A DNA stretch of 6,154 nt from Nitrososphaerales archaeon TH5894 (lineage in GTDB: Archaea > Thermoproteota > Nitrososphaeria > Nitrososphaerales > Nitrososphaeraceae), in assembly GCA_014523485.1 (NCBI GenBank), contig JAATVK010000207.1, positions 1 through 6,154 of the forward strand, read 5' to 3'. Under the pieces are notes generated by a model. That model was given only the letters and a program-made list of their open reading frames with translations, was not told the origin of the DNA and searched no databases. The position numbers were made by a program, and so were the translations under genes. Below are positions 1-4,526 of this stretch, in pieces. Numbering within the stretch: the stretch's first letter is position 1; every line of letters starts with the position of its first letter.

Positions 1-20
1 CACTGTTTTTTATTAGCCAT
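1..20 (-). CDS. 5' end of an unidentified gene, running off the left edge
   Basis: Read on the minus strand, an ATG at 20-18 opens a frame with the residues MANKKQ before the window ends. The start is supported by a Shine-Dalgarno-like AAAGGTG five bases upstream (about 26-32) and by a TATA-like ATTTTATAT at 82-90 further upstream. Together these would give a leader of about 40 nt. Only six codons are visible, so no function can be assigned and the call rests on the start signals alone. Chance occurrence is possible. Confidence 0.35.
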
Positions 21-81
21 ATAGACACCTTTCTATTACTCAAATGATAGTATTAGATTAGGATTAAACTTTCATTTAGGC

Positions 82-90
82 ATATAAAAT
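82..90 (-). promoter_or_regulatory. TATA-like element for the left-edge gene
   Basis: On the minus strand this reads ATTTTATAT. An archaeal TATA box lies about 25 bp before the start of transcription. That would put transcription start near 60 and leave a leader of about 40 nt containing the AAAGGTG motif. In DNA this AT-rich, TATA-like strings are common, so the support comes from spacing only. Confidence 0.3.
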
Positions 91-225
91 TTTTGTTCAA
101 AAGATATAGTGATTACATATGCAAAAGTTATCAAAAATGGAATTGTACAATGGTTAATTCACGATAATTATGTGTTGATAATAAAATAAGATTAGAATTA
201 GATCTTTCCATTTTATTATATTATC

Positions 226-247
226 AAATTTATATTAATATAAATTT
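226..247. repeat. perfect 22-bp palindrome
   Basis: Each 11-base half reads AAATTTATATT, and the two halves meet without a spacer at 236/237. All bases are A or T. Such a symmetric element could be a dimeric regulator site, a TATA-bearing core readable in both directions, or a chance product of AT-rich DNA. It lies about 220 bp from both flanking start codons, too far to be the core promoter of either. Confidence 0.6.
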
Positions 248-430
248 TGAACTACCATGAAAATATTCATTTTAACATTTTACAATATTATTATTGTTAT
301 AGTGCACTTGTTAACGATTGATATAATAACAAAAAATTTCAAAGATTTGAGATTAAATTTTCTTTATTTTGATTTCTGATGTCAATATCCGTTTACTGAA
401 AGGTAAAATATTAGTAATTCTCCCCAATCT

Positions 431-450
431 TAATAAATAATACTGTATAT
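431..450 (+). promoter_or_regulatory. putative core promoter of the response regulator
   Basis: Two TATA-like strings lie next to each other: TAATAAATAATA (431-442) and TGTATATT (444-451). The first is about 34 bp before the ATG at 470 and would give a leader of about 8 nt containing a weak AGGG. The second is about 29 bp before the in-frame ATG at 476 and would give a leaderless message starting there. Which is used decides the real N-terminus. Confidence 0.35.
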
Positions 451-469
451 TGAACTAAAGTTAGGGAAA

Positions 470-859
470 ATGTCCATGGCAAAAAAAAGAGTATTGATAA
501 TAGATGATGATGAGGATATCAATAATCTTTTTAAAATATATTTAGAGAATCGAGGATACCAAATAAATGCTTATACTGACCCAGTAAATGCTTTATATTA
601 TTTCAAAAAAGGATTTTATGATTTAATTTTACTTGACTTAAAAATGCCACAGCTAGATGGCATTACCCTGTACCAACAATTAAAGAAAATAGATAATAAT
701 GCAGATATCTGTTTAATCACGGCCGATATTGCAAATTTGGAACAATTAAAGAAAAAGATTCCAAATATTGAAAAATATGTAATATACAAACCCATCTTAT
801 TAAAAAACTTAAAGGAAAAAATTGATTCATTACTTTTGGAAAAAAGTATGTCCTGTTAA
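470..859 (+). CDS. stand-alone receiver-domain response regulator
   Basis: This 129-residue protein is a single CheY-like receiver domain with no output domain, so it probably acts by binding a partner once phosphorylated by a histidine kinase. Visible landmarks in family order are the acidic cluster Asp12-Asp13-Asp14, the phospho-acceptor Asp56 (LLDLKMP), the switch residue Thr84 (LITAD) and the conserved Lys107 followed by Pro108. All key residues are present, so it should be phosphorylatable. The length is ordinary for single-domain receivers, with about 10 extra residues at the end. The start could be ATG 470 or ATG 476; the second gives MAKKRVLIIDDDED, a typical receiver N-terminus. No kinase gene lies in the window, so the partner is unknown (orphan regulator). 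The gene stands alone and converges on the NHL protein gene. Confidence 0.93.
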   Translation: MSMAKKRVLIIDDDEDINNLFKIYLENRGYQINAYTDPVNALYYFKKGFYDLILLDLKMPQLDGITLYQQLKKIDNNADICLITADIANLEQLKKKIPNIEKYVIYKPILLKNLKEKIDSLLLEKSMSC

Positions 860-910
860 TTAGTTTAATTATTAAGATTTTAATAAATAATAATAAATTA
901 ATACAAAAAA

Positions 911-920
911 CTATTTTTAT
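911..920 (+). terminator. T-run terminator after the response regulator
   Basis: A CTATTTTTAT stretch lies about 55 nt beyond the stop codon at 857-859. Archaeal RNA polymerase stops at oligo-T without needing a hairpin, so this is a reasonable end point, though only five T's are consecutive. Confidence 0.35.
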
Positions 921-969
921 GCCAATTTTAGGCTAATTCTATAGCATGTATTATATTTTGATTCTATTT

Positions 970-997
970 CTAATAAATATAAATAAATAAAAAATTA
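970..997 (-). terminator. T-rich terminator after the NHL protein gene
   Basis: Immediately past the TAA at 1000-998, the minus strand reads TAATTTTTTATTTATTTAT and stays T-rich to about 970. This suits oligo-T-dependent termination. It also lies in the 138-bp gap where the convergent response-regulator transcript should end. Confidence 0.45.
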
Positions 998-1981
998 TTA
1001 TTTTACTGGACTGAATACGTGTACATCTGCATCCCTTCCATCTGGAATATATACATTACTATCTGAATCTATGGCTATACCAACAGGATCTTGAAGTCTT
1101 TCAGAAATGCTTCCTTGATTTCCAAATTGAGAGATGTATATTCCATCACTGTTAAAAACTTGAACACGATTATTTTTGGTGTCTACTACTAAAATATTAT
1201 CAGATGAATCAATTACTAATTCAATAGGTGTATTAAATTCCCCATTACCAATACCTGATTTACCAAATTTCATTATAAAATTACCATTTTGGTCAAATTT
1301 TTGTACACGATCGTTAAAAGAATCTACTACTAAAATATTTCCAAGTGAATCCATTGCTACATCTGTTGGATTCAAAAATTCTCCGTCACCAGATCCTGGT
1401 TTACCAAATTTCATTATAAAATTACCATTTTGGTCAAATTTTTGTACATTATTGTTTTCTCCAAAATCAGTTGCATAAATATTATTTTCCTTATCTACAC
1501 CTAGTCCACCTGGAGTAATAAATTCTCCTGGACCACCAAGACCAAAGGAACCAAATGAATTTATAAACTTGCCATCACTGCTAAATTTTTTAATTGCATA
1601 TGTAGGATTTCCAAAATCAGCAATATAGATATTATTGTCAGAGTCAGCAACTAGACCAGTAGGATTGGTGAAAAATTGAGGACCACTGCCTAATATCCCG
1701 AAGCCAAGGATAAATGACCCATTATTTGTAAACTTTTGAATCATATTTGAACGACCTGTAAAGTCAGCTACATAAATATTATTTTCAGTATCAGCAGCAA
1801 TTCCACTAGCTTGGTTAAATTGACCAGTAGCAACACCTTTTGATCCCCATTTCATTTTGTGTTCATATTCTGTTGCTGCTGTTGCAAATGAAGATTGGTA
1901 TGTCATACTACTACCATTTAAAATCAAAAATGAAAGTAAAACGGCCATACCACTAAAAAAAACAGTATTTTTAAAATTCAT
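998..1981 (-). CDS. secreted six-bladed NHL-repeat beta-propeller protein
   Basis: The 327-residue product starts with an export signal: a Lys-containing N-terminus, a hydrophobic core at about residues 7-21, and a likely cleavage near Ala33-Thr-Ala35. The rest is tandem NHL blades of about 47 residues with the recurring pattern G-x-F-x-x-P-x-G-[IL]-A-x-D-x-x-[NG]-N-[IV]-Y-[IV]-x-D, then an [IV]-x-K-F strand and F-x-x-x-F-G. I count six blades from about residue 46 to the end. The final blade lacks its last strand, which HKMKWGSKG at residues 41-49 would supply, the usual velcro closure. NHL propellers mostly bind proteins, RNA or ligands; no catalytic residues can be claimed, so the role outside the cell is unknown. 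Two neighbouring blades share a 49-bp exact repeat. The gene has its own TATA element and is probably monocistronic. Confidence 0.88.
   Translation of the reverse strand: MNFKNTVFFSGMAVLLSFLILNGSSMTYQSSFATAATEYEHKMKWGSKGVATGQFNQASGIAADTENNIYVADFTGRSNMIQKFTNNGSFILGFGILGSGPQFFTNPTGLVADSDNNIYIADFGNPTYAIKKFSSDGKFINSFGSFGLGGPGEFITPGGLGVDKENNIYATDFGENNNVQKFDQNGNFIMKFGKPGSGDGEFLNPTDVAMDSLGNILVVDSFNDRVQKFDQNGNFIMKFGKSGIGNGEFNTPIELVIDSSDNILVVDTKNNRVQVFNSDGIYISQFGNQGSISERLQDPVGIAIDSDSNVYIPDGRDADVHVFSPVK
1259..1307 (-). repeat. exact 49-bp repeat, copy 1, inside the NHL gene
   Basis: This stretch is identical base for base to 1400-1448, exactly 141 bp (47 codons) away. Allowing one mismatch, the match extends to 1254-1307 against 1395-1448. 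It encodes VQKFDQNGNFIMKFGK, at about residues 225-241. Identity at synonymous positions points to a recent duplication or gene conversion between neighbouring blades. Confidence 0.9.
1400..1448 (-). repeat. exact 49-bp repeat, copy 2, inside the NHL gene
   Basis: This is the partner of 1259-1307, one blade earlier in the protein at about residues 178-194. Sequence on either side of the shared segment differs between blades, so the homogenised patch is limited to the strand pair that ends each blade. Confidence 0.9.
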
Positions 1982-1999
1982 ACTTTGTTAACAAAATAA

Positions 2000-2012
2000 A
2001 TTATATATTAAC
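2000..2012 (-). promoter_or_regulatory. TATA box for the NHL protein gene
   Basis: The minus strand reads TTAATATATAATT, centred about 25 bp upstream of the ATG at 1981. That spacing places transcription start on or next to the start codon, which means a leaderless message. No Shine-Dalgarno motif is present, in agreement. It is one of the clearest promoters in the window, and it lies inside the 88-bp gap behind the upstream gene, so the NHL gene can be transcribed independently. Confidence 0.55.
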
Positions 2013-2051
2013 TCTTCCTATAATAATTCTCAAAATTACTAAAATTAAGAT

Positions 2052-2069
2052 AAAAATTTATTTGATCAC
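2052..2069 (-). terminator. weak T-run behind the exported-protein gene
   Basis: On the minus strand, a run of five T's (plus-strand AAAAA at 2052-2056) lies about 15 nt past the stop codon. It is short and close to the next gene's promoter, so readthrough into the NHL gene is possible. Confidence 0.25.
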
Positions 2070-2633
2070 TTAGGATTTCTTTTTATATTGTTTGTTCTCT
2101 TCTAAAGGAATACCATACAGTGGTTCACTACCAAAGTGATTATCTATTTTATTAGGTCCAATGGTTATTAAACCAAGACTATTATTCACTACTTTAATGC
2201 TTATAGGAACTTCAGTAACGGGTCCTTGAGGCATACTAATAGTTCCTGTCCCATTATATACAGTATGGTTATTTTGGTTAGAAATACCGGCTAAAACAAA
2301 ATTAGTCAAAGTGTGAGTATGTTTTGATGTCCCATCAGTTTTGATCATTTCAAAAGACGCATCCAAAACGGTTGAATTATCTCCAGCTTGAGTTTGATTT
2401 GATAAATTGGTCTTCCAAATGCCAGATATTATCCATACTGGGTTTCCATCCTCATCGTCTACAATACCTACTGTTCTTCCAAACAAATAATCTCCTTCTA
2501 CGAGATCCGCAGGAATTCCCATTATTACATCCACATTAAAAGAAAATAGCAATAATCCACTAGCTATAATCAGAGTAGACAAAGTCATACTAGATCTTAT
2601 TGTGATATTTTTTCCTGATATTTTTTTCAACAA
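2070..2633 (-). CDS. exported protein of unknown function, sequon-rich
   Basis: This 187-residue protein has a basic N-terminus (Lys3, Lys4, Lys8, Arg13) and a hydrophobic segment at about 17-32, so it is exported or anchored by an uncleaved signal. The rest is polar and beta-rich, with six N-glycosylation sequons (Asn76, 79, 86, 122, 127, 150). It also has a His-Thr-His at 105-107 and a distinctive IDNHFGSEPLYG near residues 163-174. I recall this style from exported proteins of ammonia-oxidising archaea but cannot name a family. His105, His107 and His166 could bind a metal; that is conjecture. The start is TTG: the frame upstream holds no ATG before a TAG stop, and the only later ATG (Met16, at 2588) would remove the basic residues before the hydrophobic core. 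The C-terminus is very basic (KQYKKKS). The NHL gene follows 88 bp downstream on the same strand but has its own promoter. Confidence 0.72.
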   Translation of the reverse strand: MLKKISGKNITIRSSMTLSTLIIASGLLLFSFNVDVIMGIPADLVEGDYLFGRTVGIVDDEDGNPVWIISGIWKTNLSNQTQAGDNSTVLDASFEMIKTDGTSKHTHTLTNFVLAGISNQNNHTVYNGTGTISMPQGPVTEVPISIKVVNNSLGLITIGPNKIDNHFGSEPLYGIPLEENKQYKKKS

Positions 2634-2894
2634 GTTATATTGTAGTTTGTTGTTCTTATTACTTTTTCGTTTCTATCACTCTATATTATCACATTTATCA
2701 AACAAATAATATTTATTTCAATGATATGAAATTATATCAATCGTGAAAAATAATAATATTTTTTTAAACCTGCAATTATTATGGCTATTCTAGTTATCAA
2801 ACAAATTAACTGGCTATACTATTAAATATATTAAATTTACATAAGCAAATTCATTAGATTTTTATATCAAATAAACTAAAAAGTATATTATCTT
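2634..2894. promoter_or_regulatory. divergent promoter region with dyads and a short direct repeat
   Basis: This 261-bp gap separates two divergent TTG-started genes. It contains two overlapping inverted repeats, ATTTCA-N6-TGAAAT (2715-2732) and TGATAT-N6-ATATCA (2722-2739). It also contains a 13-bp direct repeat TTATCAAACAAAT (2695-2707 and 2794-2806), with a third near-copy TATCAAATAAA at 2865-2875 next to the TFE-beta start. A TATA-like GATAATATAG on the minus strand (2681-2690) could serve the exported-protein gene with a leader of roughly 27 nt. Any regulator is unknown. Confidence 0.4.
2859..2868 (+). promoter_or_regulatory. TATA box for the TFE-beta gene
   Basis: TTTTTATATC is centred about 31 bp before the TTG at 2895, so transcription would begin within about five bases of the start codon. 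There is no Shine-Dalgarno motif, as expected for a near-leaderless message. Confidence 0.45.
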
Positions 2895-3338
2895 TTGTCT
2901 TCAAATGTAAATATACCAAAATTACCTGCAAAAAATAAAAGTGAATTAACAGAACAAGTGTTTCAAGCTATAGTAGATAGTGGAGAAACAGGAATATTTC
3001 AAACAGAACTTTGCAAATCGTTCTCTATAGATAGTAGAGACGGGTCAAGATTGGTTGGAAATCTTGAAAAACAATCTCTTATTTCTAGAGAAAGAATGTT
3101 ATACAAAGGCAGGTGGACTTATAAATTAATAGTAAAAAAAATACCTCAATTAAAAGAAGCAAATAGGAGACCAATTGAGATTGCTAGTGTAGAAGGAGCT
3201 CCATGTTTTAGTTGTACTTTTCAACATTTATGTTCTACAGAGGATGAGACAAGCCAATACAGCCCTGCAAAATGTAATTGGATTGAGGAATGGGTTATTC
3301 TTGATACAAAAAAAAGAGGACTATCAAACCAGCTATAG
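2895..3338 (+). CDS. tfeB: transcription initiation factor TFE subunit beta (RPC34/RPC39-like)
   Basis: TFE-beta is the archaeal relative of RNA polymerase III subunit hRPC39/Rpc34. With TFE-alpha it helps RNA polymerase open promoter DNA during initiation. The 147-residue product has a winged-helix-like region at about 16-82, including the helix pair ETGIFQTELCKSF and SRLVGNLEKQSLI and a wing ending RWTYKLIV. After a linker come four cysteines, Cys104, Cys107, Cys113 and Cys127 (C-x2-C-x5-C-x13-C), followed by WIEEW. This is the order and spacing style of the 4Fe-4S domain of hRPC39 and crenarchaeal TFE-beta. The start is TTG: a TAA lies six codons upstream in frame with no other start between, and a TATA-like element sits at the right distance. 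It stands alone, divergent from an exported-protein gene. A redox-sensing regulator with an Fe-S winged helix is the main alternative, less likely given the cysteine pattern at the C-terminus. Confidence 0.82.
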   Translation: MSSNVNIPKLPAKNKSELTEQVFQAIVDSGETGIFQTELCKSFSIDSRDGSRLVGNLEKQSLISRERMLYKGRWTYKLIVKKIPQLKEANRRPIEIASVEGAPCFSCTFQHLCSTEDETSQYSPAKCNWIEEWVILDTKKRGLSNQL

Positions 3339-3345
3339 CATTAAC

Positions 3346-3364
3346 AAAAAATTCATTATTTTTT
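3346..3364. terminator. bidirectional A6/T6 terminator
   Basis: AAAAAA (3346-3351), a seven-base spacer and TTTTTT (3359-3364) form a symmetric element in the 42-bp gap between convergent genes. Each strand therefore carries a T6 run just past its gene, which suits oligo-T termination for TFE-beta on the plus strand and the LEA-like gene on the minus strand. A further minus-strand T5 lies at 3376-3380 directly after the LEA-like stop codon. Confidence 0.5.
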
Positions 3365-3380
3365 ATTATCTATCTAAAAA

Positions 3381-3896
3381 TTAAAGAACATCACTGAAAT
3401 CTTTTTCTAGAATAACAAATGCAGATTCTATCTGACTAGATCCATTCACATTCCATCTTATACTATTTATTGAATCCGATGAATTACTTTTTAATTTTTC
3501 AATTACATCCATATTCATATCAGATGGTTGAAGAATAATAGAAGATTTTAAAGTAGCGGTTTGTCCAGGAGAAAATTGGGGCCTACCATTTAATGGAATA
3601 TCTTCATAAGATAAAACGCCATGACCTAAGAATTTATTATCTCCAAAAAGATCATATTCAACTTTTGATGTTGTTACACTTTTGTCAGAAGGATTATAAA
3701 CATCCAAAAGTAAGGATAGCTCAATATTGTTAGTATTATTTGAAAGATTACTAATATTAACAGCTGCTAGGTTAAAATCAATTACGTTCACATCAGGAGC
3801 ATTAACAAAATATTGGATTTGTGGAAGAAAAATAATCGTAATCACTAAAGCACCTATTACTCCAAAAAGTACTAGTCTTCTTTTACTAAGGAACAT
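3381..3896 (-). CDS. membrane-anchored LEA14/WHy-like protein
   Basis: This 171-residue protein has a basic start (KRR at 5-7), one transmembrane helix at about 8-24 and an outward-facing beta-rich domain. The domain begins VNVIDFNLAAVNIS. It continues with IELSLLLDVYNPSDKSVTTSKVEYDL-type strands (written here in part), where 'hxhxhxNP(S/N)' and the following 'G.G..S..D.P' segment are typical of the LEA type 2/WHy fold. It ends with an SPGQTATL turn and a closing strand. WHy domains occur in desiccation- and stress-linked proteins across life; the molecular role here is unknown. Five sequons (Asn47, 50, 53, 138, 151) suggest surface glycosylation. The ATG at 3896 precedes the anchor helix directly and no upstream start improves it. 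It converges with TFE-beta and is divergent from the CopD-like gene. Confidence 0.72.
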   Translation of the reverse strand: MFLSKRRLVLFGVIGALVITIIFLPQIQYFVNAPDVNVIDFNLAAVNISNLSNNTNNIELSLLLDVYNPSDKSVTTSKVEYDLFGDNKFLGHGVLSYEDIPLNGRPQFSPGQTATLKSSIILQPSDMNMDVIEKLKSNSSDSINSIRWNVNGSSQIESAFVILEKDFSDVL

Positions 3897-4025
3897 ATAT
3901 TACAAGTAAAGTTTCCAAAAAAGAATTAAAATGTTTCTTAATTTTGATTATCATATAGCACTATAACACTATAAAGATACATTAAAGTGATTAGATGGGT
4001 TTAAACTAATACTGTTGAACTATCT
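3897..4025. promoter_or_regulatory. divergent promoter region with tandem CACTATAA
   Basis: This 129-bp gap should hold promoters for both neighbours. A minus-strand CATTTTAATTCTT (3921-3933) is at a plausible TATA distance for the LEA-like gene. The octamer CACTATAA occurs twice in direct tandem (3959-3966 and 3967-3974), midway between the genes. It may be a regulator site or just TATA-like low-complexity sequence. Confidence 0.35.
3999..4006 (+). promoter_or_regulatory. TATA-like element for the CopD-like gene
   Basis: GGTTTAAAC contains a TTTAAA core centred about 23 bp upstream of the ATG at 4026, giving a leaderless transcript. The same TTTAAA core at similar spacing occurs before the HMG-CoA synthase gene. 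Confidence 0.4.
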
Positions 4026-4526
4026 ATGAGTATAATTGATGGCTTTATTATATGGATTCACTTATTATCTGCAAGTATTTGGGTTGGGGGATCAATCTTT
4101 ATAGGAATAATTCTTGCTCCCATGTTAAAGCATATTGGAAATTCACTGGAAGAAAGAGTTATTATTATGATTAAAATTGGTAGAAGATTTAACAATATTG
4201 CATTTCCTTCATTTATTATTTTGATGTCAACAGGATTGTATAATTCAAGATTTTTTTTTGAATATCCGGATAATTTTATTGAAACAGATTATGGAATTTT
4301 ATTGTTGGTGAAAATTGTATTAGTAATTATCACTTTTGCAAGTTATATTATACATATTAAAAGTTTCGGAAAAGAGACAGAAGCAAAAATTATTGAATAT
4401 AGAGGATTAGAATATATTAATATTATTCGTTCAAAAATTATTAACTACGGAAGATTAACTGTGATTCTTTCTATAATAATCTTGTTACTTGCGGCTTTCT
4501 TGGATACAGGTATAAAATTTAGTTAG
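4026..4526 (+). CDS. four-helix integral membrane protein, CopD-like
   Basis: This 166-residue protein has four predicted membrane helices at about 5-33, 56-76, 90-112 and 140-160. The first carries IHLLSASIWVGGSIF (His12, Trp19-Val-Gly-Gly22) and the third begins GILLLVKIVLVI (Lys96). Both patterns recur in the CopD/YncD-type copper-resistance domain family, whose members are thought to act in copper handling or bind heme. His12 and His110, in or at the ends of helices one and three, are candidate metal or heme ligands. Function is inferred from this pattern only; I cannot exclude a HemJ-like or other four-helix family. It is shorter than full CopD and lacks any periplasmic CopC domain. The start follows a TATA-like element without a leader. 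The stop codon lies inside the end of the convergent HMG-CoA synthase gene (8-bp overlap). Confidence 0.7.
   Translation: MSIIDGFIIWIHLLSASIWVGGSIFIGIILAPMLKHIGNSLEERVIIMIKIGRRFNNIAFPSFIILMSTGLYNSRFFFEYPDNFIETDYGILLLVKIVLVIITFASYIIHIKSFGKETEAKIIEYRGLEYINIIRSKIINYGRLTVILSIIILLLAAFLDTGIKFS

Larger units (their letters stand above)
21..469. other. AT-rich intergenic region between divergent genes
   Basis: About 450 bp without a convincing coding frame; the longest ATG-initiated string I followed stops after 12 codons (119-157). It holds the presumed start signals of the left-edge gene (about 21-90), a perfect 22-bp palindrome (226-247) and the presumed promoter of the response regulator (431-450). 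The rest is low-complexity A/T sequence with no recognisable tRNA, other RNA gene, riboswitch or mobile-element end. It is long compared with the other gaps here (about 90-260 bp), which leaves room for a small RNA or extended control region, but nothing proves one. Confidence 0.6.

Noticed and set aside
119..157. 12-codon ATG frame (MQKLSKMELYNG) in the left intergenic region
   Set aside because: Too short, with no clear promoter spacing or ribosome-binding motif; expected by chance.
377..399. TGATGT...CTGA resembling boxes C and D of an archaeal guide RNA
   Set aside because: The C box is imperfect and no C'/D' pair or second CTGA at the right distance follows.
921..933. Small GCC-N7-GGC dyad between the convergent genes
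   Set aside because: Three-base arms are too weak for a hairpin terminator or an operator.
1176..1478. Plus-strand open frame of 100 codons
   Set aside because: It lies antisense inside the NHL gene, and its internal repetition is just the mirror of the duplicated blade; no start signals or recognisable domain.
2781..2825. 14-codon frame (MAILVIKQINWLYY) with an A/T-rich TATA-like stretch about 24 bp upstream
   Set aside because: The spacing would suit a leaderless mini-gene, but the length is near chance and the upstream sequence is generic A/T.
3727..3909. Plus-strand open frame of 60 codons
   Set aside because: It is antisense to the LEA-like gene, with no promoter of its own and no coding character.
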